Assembly: GCA_030706745.1 (NCBI GenBank)
Contig: JAUZNX010000005.1
Span: 124,001-188,000, forward strand
Source of the DNA: Bacteroidota bacterium
GTDB taxonomy: Bacteria > Bacteroidota > Ignavibacteria > Palsa-1295
Length of the DNA stretch: 64,000 nt
Reading direction: 5' to 3'
The position numbers and the translations under genes are program-made. This document shows, in pieces, positions 51,923 to 60,127 of this stretch (its first letter is position 1; the number at the start of each line of letters is the position of its first letter). Below the pieces are notes generated by a model that ran no database searches, was not told the DNA's origin, and worked only from the letters and a program-made list of their open reading frames with translations.

Positions 51923-52378
51923 CTATTCCTTTGCGGCTAAAGTGCAGAGCCACTTTCGATGCTCCCGGTCGGTGTAGCGAAGATGAAGCTCCGAGTGGAC
52001 TGAGTCCTGACTCACAAAGATAACACCTTCGGGCGAGGATAGTATTAAGCTTGAATCTTGAAGCCGTAGCTTTCCGAAACGCTCCGATTTGTAAACGGCC
52101 TTCAATAACACGACATTGCCTTCGACGCCAAATACATTTCGTGCAAGGACCACATCCTTCAAAACGCCGAGACTGAACTCGAAGGTACTATCCCTGCTGA
52201 GTGTCAGGTTCAAGTAACCGAATTTTTCAATCGGCTCGGTGATGGACTCATTGAGATGCGGATCGCTAAGCGTCACCATTGCGCCGTGCCACGCTCTGAA
52301 GATTGTCCAAGGCTTATGAGTCGCAGAGCAACCGGCCAGCGAAATGATGAGAATCAGCAGGGACGCACGAACCTTCAT
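51923..52378 (-). CDS. hypothetical lipoprotein
   Basis: About 151 residues with a lipoprotein signal (LAGC, Cys17). The mature part is a small beta-rich domain of alternating hydrophobic and polar residues. The family is unknown. The start at 52378 is preferred because it gives a good signal peptide; a TTG at 52390 is also in frame. Part of the four-gene minus-strand group. Confidence 0.72.
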   Translation of the reverse strand: MKVRASLLILIISLAGCSATHKPWTIFRAWHGAMVTLSDPHLNESITEPIEKFGYLNLTLSRDSTFEFSLGVLKDVVLARNVFGVEGNVVLLKAVYKSERFGKLRLQDSSLILSSPEGVIFVSQDSVHSELHLRYTDREHRKWLCTLAAKE

Positions 52379-52390
52379 TCCCGTGCTCAA

Positions 52391-52759
52391 TCATGAATCG
52401 GACTTGGAACCCACGAACCTCTCTGCTTGATCTTGAAATAGCACGTTGAACGTCGTCAGGCTCCCATAACAGCGTGTGACATAGCCCTCCAGTTCGACCT
52501 TCTCGCCTTCTTCGAGCTTGCTGCTATTGATCTTCTGTTCGAGCACGCGAAGGTTGTTGCGGAGCGAGACGATCTTCTTGAAGAAGACTTCGAGATCGAC
52601 TTCTTTGGCTTGCAGTGAAGTGTCTTTAGGTTGTAACACCAACGTCCCGTGGTAAAACTTTGGCGCGATTGCAACGTCGGTATCCGGCGTCGTCAGTTTT
52701 TGGTCGAGCGCATTCGTGAACGCTTCAAATGCAATCCGGTAAACCTGATCGATATCCAT
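52391..52759 (-). CDS. conserved hypothetical protein
   Basis: A 122-residue soluble protein without signal peptide. A long charged helix lies in its second half (VDLEVFFKKIVSLRNNLRVLEQKI, coiled-coil-like), and a C-terminal region follows. I do not recognise a family. The ATG at 52759 lies 12 bases from the stop of the SGCSID-type gene, so the two are probably co-expressed and may work together; the nature of the work is unknown. Confidence 0.72.
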   Translation of the reverse strand: MDIDQVYRIAFEAFTNALDQKLTTPDTDVAIAPKFYHGTLVLQPKDTSLQAKEVDLEVFFKKIVSLRNNLRVLEQKINSSKLEEGEKVELEGYVTRCYGSLTTFNVLFQDQAERFVGSKSDS

Positions 52760-52771
52760 AGAGCGAAATGG

Positions 52772-53257
52772 CTATGCGGGAATGAGGTTCAGCAATGCTT
52801 TGTGCCAGCTCTCACTTGCTGGTAACTCCCACTTGCCGGCACGCAGGGCACCGAGTGTGGTGATCGAATTATCGAAGACGATCGTATCCGGATTCGCAGT
52901 GGACTTGAATCCACTACGGCTCGCGACGCGGACTTCGTCGCCTTCCTTATAAAACACTTTCAGGGCGCTGAAGAAATCGACACCGAACTTGGCCGAGAGC
53001 GCTTTGATGGCGCGCGTCAAATCGTCGATCGAGCAGCCGCTTGGGGCTGTCACTTGCGGATCGGCCGCGATGACCAGAAACTGGTCATATCGCAAATCGC
53101 GGGCGGCCTGCACCGGCACTTCATGCGCTTTCCAGTTGGCGAGATACGCATCGATAAGTGCCAACAGTTCTGATGATTCTGACGCTGTCAGCTTTCGGTC
53201 GGCCGGGAAAATCCAAATGCGCGAGGAATCGGGGAGGGATTGGATCGTTGTGAGCAT
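52772..53257 (-). CDS. conserved hypothetical protein of the Bacteroidota 'ABC transporter ATPase' (SGCSID) type
   Basis: A 161-residue soluble protein. It has the SRIWIFPADRKLT start, a YDQFLVIAADP strand and the conserved SGCSIDDL motif. Proteins of this type are widespread in Bacteroidota and are often labelled ABC transporter ATPase in databases, but there is no Walker A or B motif here, so that name is not supported. Function is unknown. It is the first gene of the minus-strand group; the ATG at 53257 lies next to a phrase-like repeat. Confidence 0.78.
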   Translation of the reverse strand: MLTTIQSLPDSSRIWIFPADRKLTASESSELLALIDAYLANWKAHEVPVQAARDLRYDQFLVIAADPQVTAPSGCSIDDLTRAIKALSAKFGVDFFSALKVFYKEGDEVRVASRSGFKSTANPDTIVFDNSITTLGALRAGKWELPASESWHKALLNLIPA

Positions 53258-53268
53258 GATAATTATGA

Positions 53269-53341
53269 TTGGATAGTGCAGAATTAAGAATTGGGGATAG
53301 GGGTTCCGTAATTCCTCAATCTCAATTCCGAACGCACTATT
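53269..53341. repeat. phrase-like inverted repeat before the M3-type peptidase gene
   Basis: GGATAGTGCAGAATTAAGAATTGGGG and, further right, CTCAATTCCGAACGCACTATT are partly complementary, with ends GATAGTGC and GCACTAT. This is the same kind of inverted phrase as in nuoN. It lies in the spacer between divergent genes. Confidence 0.5.
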
Positions 53342-55192
53342 ATGTCAGAAGTTGCCAGCGCCTTACAGAGTCTTACAAAGCAGTTTCTGGGTCACCATAC
53401 GCTCTCGAACGATCTGTTTTGGGAGACCAAAATGCGATTGGGCTCGGATCCCGATAAGAGTCAGGAACAACTGACCATGGCTGACCTTGCCTTTCAGCAG
53501 TTCTCCGAAGATCCGGCCTGGCTGAGAATGCTCGCCGATCTCGAAGCTCAGACAATGGATTCTCGCGAGCGGAACCTCGTCCAGTCCTGGCAACGGATGT
53601 TCCGAAGCTCTGTGATCGAGGATGCTGCGGCACGCGCGTTTTCGGAAACCTTGCTGAAGTTGGAGCACGAATTTCAAGCGAAAAACGCGAAGTACGAATG
53701 GGGATATACCGACCCGAAAAGTGGTGAATTCGTCCGTGCCACGTCGAATGAGCTTCCGACGATCCTGACAATCTCGGATGATGAGCCGACGCGAAAGGCG
53801 GCCTACCACGCCTTGTTGACTTATGAGCAGTTCGTGCTCGATAATGGCTTTCTCGATATTATCCGTGCCCGCAATAGGATGGCGCGAATGCTGGACTATG
53901 AAGATTTCTATGAGATGCAAGTGCAGCGTTCCGAAGGGCTTTCCAAGCAGAGGATTTTCGAGTTGTTGGAAGACTTTGAACTGAAGACGCGAGATGCGGC
54001 CTCGAGATCGGTCGCAGCACTCGTTCGCTCGCATGGTGAAAGTGCGCGAGAGCCATGGAATTTCTCCCACTTCCGCAGAGGCGATCTTTCGAAAGAACGC
54101 GACCCCTATCTGCCGTTCGAATCCGCATTGGAGCGATGGGTGCGGTCCTTTTCGGCGCTCGGCATTCGTTTCCGGAACGCGCAGCTCACGCTCGATCTCA
54201 TCGATCGGCACGGTAAGTACGAGAATGGCTTCATGCATGCGCCCGTCCCGAGCTTTTTCGATGGCCAGGCATGGAATGCCGCGCGCATCAATTTTTGCTC
54301 GCACGCAACACCCAATCAAGTTGGTGCTGGCGAGCGCGGACTCCAGGTGTTGTTCCATGAAGGTGGTCATGCGGCGCACTACTCGAATGTGACGCAGCCA
54401 TCGCCGGTCTTCTCGATGTACCCCGCTCCGCACTCCTATCCGGAGACGCAGTCGATGTTTCTCGACCGTATTCTTCATGATGCCGACTGGCTGACGCGAT
54501 ATGCCAAGTCGCTGAGCGGTGAAACGATGCCATTGGATTTGATCGAGCGGGGCATTCGAATGGAACAGCCGTTCGAAGCTGTCGTTATCCGTCGCATTCC
54601 GATGGTGAGCTATTTCGAGAAGGCGATGTACGAAATGCCGGAAGCGGAACTGACACGCGAGAACATCCTGAAACTTGCCCGCGATACCGAACAGCGGCTG
54701 ATGTTGATCAATGCGGGCACAATGCCCATGCTTTCAATAACCCACCCGCTCGATACTCCGGCCTATACGCATGGGTATTTGCTCGCAGAGATGGCGGTGC
54801 ATCAGACCCGCGAGTACTTTCTTTCGAAGTACGGCTACATTGTCGATAATCCCAAGGTTGGGCCGGAACTCGCGAAGGCCTACTGGGAGCCGGGGAACGC
54901 GAAAGCGTTCTTTGATATGGTAAACGACTTGACGGGCGGGCCGTTCTCGGCCGAAGCGCTCATACGCGAGGTGACAAGATCGGTGGAGGACACCATTGCG
55001 AAAGCAAAACAAGATGTCGAGTGGCTGCCTACGATTCCGGAATTCACCGGCGAGCCCAATCTCGACGCGCACGTCCGCGTGATGCATGGCACCGAAACAA
55101 TTTGCGAGTTCGAGAATGGCACATTCGACGGCGCGAATGACAAATTCAAGATGTGGATCCGAAAGAATTATCCAAGAGAAACCAAAAAATGA
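53342..55192 (+). CDS. M3-type (oligoendopeptidase-like) metallopeptidase
   Basis: The 616 residues are helical, with the zinc-binding HEGGH at 339-343 in VLFHEGGHAAHYSN. This is the HExxH pattern of gluzincin peptidases of the M3 / oligopeptidase group; a third ligand (Glu) probably lies about 28 residues further on in SYPETQSMFLD. The family degrades short peptides in the cytosol; there is no signal peptide. The stop overlaps the clpX start by four bases (ATGA), so translation of a peptidase is coupled to that of the unfoldase. Confidence 0.87.
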   Translation: MSEVASALQSLTKQFLGHHTLSNDLFWETKMRLGSDPDKSQEQLTMADLAFQQFSEDPAWLRMLADLEAQTMDSRERNLVQSWQRMFRSSVIEDAAARAFSETLLKLEHEFQAKNAKYEWGYTDPKSGEFVRATSNELPTILTISDDEPTRKAAYHALLTYEQFVLDNGFLDIIRARNRMARMLDYEDFYEMQVQRSEGLSKQRIFELLEDFELKTRDAASRSVAALVRSHGESAREPWNFSHFRRGDLSKERDPYLPFESALERWVRSFSALGIRFRNAQLTLDLIDRHGKYENGFMHAPVPSFFDGQAWNAARINFCSHATPNQVGAGERGLQVLFHEGGHAAHYSNVTQPSPVFSMYPAPHSYPETQSMFLDRILHDADWLTRYAKSLSGETMPLDLIERGIRMEQPFEAVVIRRIPMVSYFEKAMYEMPEAELTRENILKLARDTEQRLMLINAGTMPMLSITHPLDTPAYTHGYLLAEMAVHQTREYFLSKYGYIVDNPKVGPELAKAYWEPGNAKAFFDMVNDLTGGPFSAEALIREVTRSVEDTIAKAKQDVEWLPTIPEFTGEPNLDAHVRVMHGTETICEFENGTFDGANDKFKMWIRKNYPRETKK

Positions 55193-56475
55193 CAGAGAAG
55201 CACAACAGTGGAGATGATGAGCGTCCAGCATTTTGTTCGTTCTGCGGACGTTCGTCCTCGGAGGTACTAACGCTCATAAGCGCGCCATTCGAAGGTGCAT
55301 TTATTTGTGACATCTGCACCTCGAACCACGTCGAGCTGCTGCGCGCGCATCTGCCGCAATACACGAAGAAGAAGGCATCGCGCAAGATGCAGCTCGCGAC
55401 ATTCACTCCGCGATCGATCGAAAAAGCTCTTTCGGAATTTGTCATCGAGCAGGACCGTGCGAAGCGGACCCTGGCCGTCGCTGTATACAACCACTATAAG
55501 CGGATCGAATCCGAGACTCTGATCGGCGTCGAGGGATTTGAAGATACCGAGATCGAAAAGTCGAACATCTTGCTGCTCGGTCCGACCGGCACCGGCAAGA
55601 CGCTGCTCGCACAAACGCTTGCGCGCATTCTGGACGTGCCGTTCGCCATTGCGGATGCGACGACGCTGACCGAAGCAGGATACGTCGGTGATGATGTCGA
55701 ATCCATTTTGAGCGCGCTCCTGCAGGCAGCGGATTTCGATCAGGCGAAGGCCGAGCGCGGCATTGTTTATTTGGATGAAGTGGATAAGATTGCGCGCAAG
55801 CAAGACTCGGCATCCATCACGCGCGATGTCTCCGGCGAAGGCGTGCAGCAAGGATTGCTGAAGCTGCTCGAAGGGACAATCGCCGGCGTGCCGCCCAAGG
55901 GTGGGCGCAAACATCCCGAGCAGCCGCTCGTGCATATCAATACCAAGCACATTCTCTTTATCTGTGGTGGCGCGTTCGATGGATTGGAGAAGATCATTCT
56001 CCGGCGCATACACAAGTATCCAATTGGGTTCGGCGCGAAGATCCCGTCGCGCATCGACGAGAAGGCTGTCGATCTCCTGCAGTTCGTCCAGTCTGAGGAC
56101 TTGCTCAAGTTTGGCTTTATTCCGGAGCTGATCGGACGCTTGCCAGTACTCGCACCGCTGAATGGTCTCTCGCGCGATGCCATGTTCCGCGTGCTCACCG
56201 AGCCGCGCAATGCGCTCGTCAAGCAATACCGCAAGCTCTTCGCGATGGAAGGCGTCGAGCTCGAGTTCGATCGTCCGGCGCTGGAGGCGATCATCGACCG
56301 CGCCATGGAGCGCGGTAGCGGCGCGCGCTCCTTGCGCTCCATCATGGAGGCTTGCCTCATGGATATCATGTTCCACTTGCCCGAGAACGATCGCGTCGAG
56401 AAGGTCGTGATCACTCGCGAGACCGTCGAGGGCGGCGCAGCACTCTATATCAACGCGGAGCGCAAGGCGGCGTAG
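55189..56475 (+). CDS. clpX: ClpX, unfoldase subunit of the Clp protease
   Basis: About 428 residues. An N-terminal C4 zinc-binding domain (Cys16, 19, 40, 43) is followed by an AAA+ module with Walker A GPTGTGKT at 131-138, the Walker B YLDEVDKI and the C-terminal sensor 2 region GARSLRSIMEA. ClpX unfolds tagged proteins and feeds ClpP. No clpP is adjacent; instead the gene overlaps the stop of a peptidase gene by four bases. The start at 55189 is chosen because it overlaps that stop and puts the zinc domain at the right place. Confidence 0.95.
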   Translation: MTEKHNSGDDERPAFCSFCGRSSSEVLTLISAPFEGAFICDICTSNHVELLRAHLPQYTKKKASRKMQLATFTPRSIEKALSEFVIEQDRAKRTLAVAVYNHYKRIESETLIGVEGFEDTEIEKSNILLLGPTGTGKTLLAQTLARILDVPFAIADATTLTEAGYVGDDVESILSALLQAADFDQAKAERGIVYLDEVDKIARKQDSASITRDVSGEGVQQGLLKLLEGTIAGVPPKGGRKHPEQPLVHINTKHILFICGGAFDGLEKIILRRIHKYPIGFGAKIPSRIDEKAVDLLQFVQSEDLLKFGFIPELIGRLPVLAPLNGLSRDAMFRVLTEPRNALVKQYRKLFAMEGVELEFDRPALEAIIDRAMERGSGARSLRSIMEACLMDIMFHLPENDRVEKVVITRETVEGGAALYINAERKAA

Positions 56476-56510
56476 AGTTCAAGTGAAAGTAAAGTAAGAC
56501 CTCGCCGAAG

Positions 56511-57080
56511 ATGGTCCATTCTTCTAAGATTATGCAGGTCCTATCTTATTTGATAACGTCATGTCTCATTTTCTCGGCATGCAATGGAGTCAAAAATGCA
56601 CGCGATTCGACTGAGAATCGCAACTTATTGGGCGATTCACCTCTCCATCTCGCCGTCAGCGATGGAAATCTAAGTGCAATCAAACATCTTGTTGAAAGTG
56701 GGGCGGACCCAAATTTGAAGGACAGCGTGGGCTTTACGCCGTTTTACGACGCTGTAATCTACTACGAAGGCAATTCAAACCGCCAACTTCAGGCGGCTGC
56801 TGATTTATCGCTTTGGCAAGATTCTTCTGGCAATGCTAGACATGCGAAGTTCATGGAGATTATTATCTATCTGCTGTATCATGGAGCCTCACCGAACGTG
56901 CCGGATAAATGGGGCGGAACCCCGCATTTCGATGCTGCGAAGTTCTGCGATTCAGCGATGATCACTCTTTTGGTTAAGCATGGAGCAATCAAGAATGTGA
57001 AAAACATGAAAGCAGAAACCCCACTCGATGTTGCAAAATCTCATGGTTGCAGCGATGGCGTGAGGGCATTGCTCGAATAG
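56511..57080 (+). CDS. ankyrin-repeat lipoprotein
   Basis: The 189 residues start with a lipoprotein-type signal (FSAC). The mature part has about three ankyrin-type repeats: GDSPLHLAVSDGNLSAIKHLVESGADPN, a degenerate second, and then PHFDAAKFCDSAMITLLVKHGA and TPLDVAKSHG. It should mediate protein contacts in the envelope or periplasm. The ATG at 56511 is used, though MQVL at 56532 gives a shorter signal. It has a lower GC content than its neighbours and may have arrived more recently. Confidence 0.82.
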   Translation: MVHSSKIMQVLSYLITSCLIFSACNGVKNARDSTENRNLLGDSPLHLAVSDGNLSAIKHLVESGADPNLKDSVGFTPFYDAVIYYEGNSNRQLQAAADLSLWQDSSGNARHAKFMEIIIYLLYHGASPNVPDKWGGTPHFDAAKFCDSAMITLLVKHGAIKNVKNMKAETPLDVAKSHGCSDGVRALLE

Positions 57081-57209
57081 TCTTGCCAGTATTCGATCTC
57101 GAAGATGTAGGTGTGCTAAATCTTAATGCTGGTTGAAGTGCAGCGTAACTCTGATGTCCTATTTGTGTTATTTGGTAGGGTAATGTCCACACGCACGGAG
57201 GATAGTCAC

Positions 57210-57965
57210 ATGATGCGAAGAGTTGCTTTGATATCCCTGTTGTTAACTGTCGCGAGTCCCGGACTTCGCGCTCAGTCTCAGATCGGTTTTGAATTCGGTG
57301 TCGGTCGAGACACGCAAAGCGGTGAAGTGGATGCGGCATGCGGCTGTTCCTTCGCGGATGGTAGCGGTACTGGCTTTAGGGGAGCGGTTTCATACGAAGC
57401 GCCGCTCTTCTTTGGGATCAGAGGTGGTGTCAAGAGTGGACTCGAATTCAAAAGGACACACGGCTCCATCGCAATCACCGAACCAGCTATCATCCAGGCG
57501 TCTGGGAGCGGGACGGATACTGTGATGCAAATGCCGATTAATCGGGTACTCGATGTGTCGATTACTTACATCACCTTCATGCCATACCTGAGCTACTTCA
57601 TTCCGGGTATCCCGTTATTCCTGCAACTTGGGACCACTGTGTCCGACCTTCAGTCGAGTACGTTCAAAGAAACGCGGCAGTTGGCTACAACATCTCTTAC
57701 CGTGAACGGTCACACAATTCCCGACATGAGGTTTCAAAACGGGGCGACCACCGAGACGCTCAGTGATGGTCCAATCCAAGATGCGAACAAGTTACGCGTC
57801 GCCGCGCAGATGTCAATCGGTTATTATGTGGTGGATGTTTTTGGATTTGGAGTTGCGCCGATGGTGACCTACGATCTCCCGCTCTCAACCGTCCGCGATG
57901 TCACTGCGACGAACTGGAAAATTTCCTCGATCTACGGCACGGTCATGCTGAAATTTGGTTTGTAA
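57210..57965 (+). CDS. outer-membrane barrel-like protein, first of three tandem paralogs
   Basis: About 251 residues with a signal peptide and a beta-rich mature part. It begins QIGFEFGVGRDTQSGEV and ends ISSIYGTVMLKFGL; the terminal aromatic/hydrophobic pattern suits a barrel protein. Near residue 43 a short ACGCSFADGSGTGF loop contains two cysteines in a CxC arrangement that recurs in both paralogs. The ATG at 57210 is chosen because GGAGGA lies about eight bases upstream. The function is unknown. Confidence 0.75.
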   Translation: MMRRVALISLLLTVASPGLRAQSQIGFEFGVGRDTQSGEVDAACGCSFADGSGTGFRGAVSYEAPLFFGIRGGVKSGLEFKRTHGSIAITEPAIIQASGSGTDTVMQMPINRVLDVSITYITFMPYLSYFIPGIPLFLQLGTTVSDLQSSTFKETRQLATTSLTVNGHTIPDMRFQNGATTETLSDGPIQDANKLRVAAQMSIGYYVVDVFGFGVAPMVTYDLPLSTVRDVTATNWKISSIYGTVMLKFGL

Positions 57966-57996
57966 TGTCGATTGGTCATCACTAACATCGAGCATT

Positions 57997-58740
57997 ATGA
58001 CGCTTCGATTCTGCTTCGCAGCTATTTCTGTTCTGATTTTCCAGCCAATGAACGTTCTCGCTCAGAACCAGATCGGACTCGAGTTCGGTATCGGCCGACA
58101 CATGCAGTCCGGCGCTATCAAGGATTCTTGTGGCTGCATTCCAGGCAACGGAACCGGTACCGGCTTTACGGGTGCACTCTTCTTTGAGATGCCAATGTTT
58201 TCGGGGGTGCGAGCGGGCATGAAGGCTCGGCTGGATTATAAGAAGACGAGCAGCTCAGGCATCTTTCAGGATTCTGTCGTTTTCCAATCGCCAGACAACG
58301 CGGGCCGGATTCCGATTGAGCACACGCTCGACGTCTCGGCAGGCTATCTGACGCTCTCGCCGTACCTTGGCTACAAGCTTCCGGGACTAGGTCTCTTCTT
58401 TCAGCTCGGCGCAAGCGTGTCCGATTTGGTTTCGAGCGAGTTGACGGAGACGCGGGCGATCACAACATCAACGGTGACGATGAACGGGACAACCTACAAC
58501 AACATCTCGCTCCCCGATGGATCACGAAAAGAGACCACAGCCAATGGCGACATTGCAGATGCAAGCCAGTTGCGCGTAGCTGCGTTCATTTCGGCAGGAT
58601 ATGAGATTCCAATCAGCCGATCAATTCTTGCGCCGATGATCACGTATGATGCTCCGCTTACGAATGTCCGATCTTTGAACGCGAGTGGGTGGAAGATTTC
58701 TTCGGTCTATGGCACAATCGCGCTGAAATTTGGTTTGTAG
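57997..58740 (+). CDS. outer-membrane barrel-like protein, second of three tandem paralogs
   Basis: The 247 residues have a signal peptide and closely match the first paralog: QIGLEFGIGRHMQSGAI, SCGCIPGNGTGTGF, then similar barrel segments and the ending KISSVYGTIALKFGL. The start at 57997 puts the signal peptide directly at the N-terminus. It is 31 bases after the first paralog and probably in the same transcript. Confidence 0.76.
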   Translation: MTLRFCFAAISVLIFQPMNVLAQNQIGLEFGIGRHMQSGAIKDSCGCIPGNGTGTGFTGALFFEMPMFSGVRAGMKARLDYKKTSSSGIFQDSVVFQSPDNAGRIPIEHTLDVSAGYLTLSPYLGYKLPGLGLFFQLGASVSDLVSSELTETRAITTSTVTMNGTTYNNISLPDGSRKETTANGDIADASQLRVAAFISAGYEIPISRSILAPMITYDAPLTNVRSLNASGWKISSVYGTIALKFGL

Positions 58741-58773
58741 GAGCGCTCTTCCACTCACAAGTCTCGTCGGTTT

Positions 58774-59442
58774 ATGATATTTAGACATTATGCGGTGATT
58801 GCGGTACTCCTCGTCATTGCTCCATACGCTTCTCGTGCCCAGTGGGGCGTCGAAGCCGGTGTCGGCTATGATATTCAGGGCGGTACGTTCACCGCTCCAT
58901 GCGCGTGTCCTTATTCCGATGGTTCCGGTTACGCCGTGCGGGGTGCTGTTTCGTATGATGTGATTTCGCTATTCGGACTTTCGATCGGCGTCATGCCTGG
59001 TGTCGATTATAAGCAATTTGAATCCGCTCATACCTGGACGAATCCGAATGATCCGTCATTTTCCATTCGCGACAGCGCGAATATCAGTCAGACTTACATT
59101 ACGTTCGAGCCGTATGTGAGGTATACAATCCCCGTTGTCGGGGTGTTTGTTCAGGCTGCTCCTTCTGCAGCCTATATGGTTTCGAGCCATTTTTATCAAC
59201 GGAAGTACAACGCTACTATTGATTCAGTCTGGCAAAATGGTCCTTTAGAGAATTCCGCGAACATGAGATACTCGGCTCATATTTCGGCGGGATATGACTT
59301 TGCATTGCTTGGACTGCAGGTTGCACCGAGTATCACGGCCGATCTCCCGCTTTCGCAGATCTACTCCGTGGATGCCAAAAACGTGGCGAGTTCATATTGG
59401 GGCATTACCACAATCTATGGTTCACTGGCAGTGCGGTTTTGA
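58774..59442 (+). CDS. outer-membrane barrel-like protein, third and most diverged tandem paralog
   Basis: The 222 residues have a signal peptide and a shorter barrel-type mature part. It keeps the WGVEAGVGYDIQGGTF and PCACPYSDGSGYAV segments, including the CxC pair, but is less like the other two in the middle and end (ITTIYGSLAVRF). Probably a tandem gene duplication; the spacing is 33 bases. Confidence 0.74.
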   Translation: MIFRHYAVIAVLLVIAPYASRAQWGVEAGVGYDIQGGTFTAPCACPYSDGSGYAVRGAVSYDVISLFGLSIGVMPGVDYKQFESAHTWTNPNDPSFSIRDSANISQTYITFEPYVRYTIPVVGVFVQAAPSAAYMVSSHFYQRKYNATIDSVWQNGPLENSANMRYSAHISAGYDFALLGLQVAPSITADLPLSQIYSVDAKNVASSYWGITTIYGSLAVRF

Positions 59443-59470
59443 TGGACGGGCCACTAAAATCATTCGTTTG

Positions 59471-59502
59471 TTTGTGTTGTGCCGGAACACGTGTTATATT
59501 TG
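59471..59502 (+). promoter_or_regulatory. Bacteroidota-type promoter (TTTG-N20-TAtaTTTG)
   Basis: TTTG at 59471-59474 and TATATTTG at 59495-59502 are 20 bases apart, close to the Bacteroidota consensus. It lies 63 bases before the PEGA lipoprotein start, giving a leader of about 60 bases. Confidence 0.62.
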
Positions 59503-59565
59503 TGTTTCCCAGTTCGAGGGTCTCCAATCCCTATTGTTCTTTCAACCCTGTTAAACCGAATATCG

Positions 59566-60036
59566 ATGAAAATCAAATTGTCCGTCTTAGTCTTGATGTC
59601 GGCACTCGCTTTCAACTCGTGCTCGACGATTGTCAATGGGAGCAAGCAAGAGGTAAATGTTCGCGCGACGCCTGAGCAAGCCAAAATCTATATTGATGGT
59701 GAACTTGCCGGCACAGGTTCGGCCACGACAAAACTTACGCGCGGCAAGGAACATGTCATTGAAGTCAAGCTCGATAACTATCGTACGGCGAAGGTGACTA
59801 CCGATAAGAGTATCACCGGGTGGTTCTGGGGCAACTTGATTTGCGGCGGGATTCCGGGTGGTGCCGTTGATTTAATCACGGGCTCTGCGTACGATGTCGA
59901 TCCCGACCACATTAACGTAACGCTCGAGCGTGGAACGGGAATGCTGGAAGTGCCGGTCAACGAGAATTTCGGTCACCTGACGGTGAATTCTCCAGAGGGT
60001 GAGCGCCTCGCGTCGATCGACATCAACTGGCAGTAA
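59566..60036 (+). CDS. PEGA-domain lipoprotein
   Basis: About 156 residues with a lipoprotein signal (FNSC). A PEGA-type domain follows (VNVRATPEQAKIYIDGELAG), then a hydrophobic segment with GWFWGNLICGGIPGGAVDLIT, typical of a common small lipoprotein group. The PEGA domain is thought to bind surface polymers. The ATG at 59566 is preceded by a strong promoter match and the gene ends before a terminator. Confidence 0.86.
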   Translation: MKIKLSVLVLMSALAFNSCSTIVNGSKQEVNVRATPEQAKIYIDGELAGTGSATTKLTRGKEHVIEVKLDNYRTAKVTTDKSITGWFWGNLICGGIPGGAVDLITGSAYDVDPDHINVTLERGTGMLEVPVNENFGHLTVNSPEGERLASIDINWQ

Positions 60037-60054
60037 GCATTTTCCAATTCCAGG

Positions 60055-60092
60055 AAATCCGCTCTCCACGGAAAGGGAGATGCGGATTTTTT
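60055..60092 (+). terminator. intrinsic terminator after the PEGA lipoprotein gene
   Basis: AAATCCGCTCTCC (60055-60067) pairs with GGAGATGCGGATTT (60076-60089) with one bulge, followed by a T-run. This argues against an ATG at 60080, which lies inside the stem. Confidence 0.85.
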
Positions 60093-60127
60093 GGTTGTTA
60101 CACGTACTTATCGCCCGTCGACTGCTA

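Noticed and set aside
52772-53257. ABC transporter ATPase, as such proteins are often named
   Set aside because: There is no Walker A, Walker B or signature motif, and it has only 161 residues.
53363-54478. A 371-codon open frame opposite the M3-type peptidase gene
   Set aside because: The plus-strand frame has a clear HEGGH active site. The antisense frame has no recognisable motif and an Arg/His-rich composition.
55267-56376. A 369-codon open frame opposite clpX
   Set aside because: clpX is unambiguous. The opposite frame is a by-product of its codon usage.
60080-60127. Start of the YidD fusion gene at the ATG at 60080
   Set aside because: That ATG lies inside the stem of the terminator of the preceding gene; the next in-frame ATG gives a better signal peptide.
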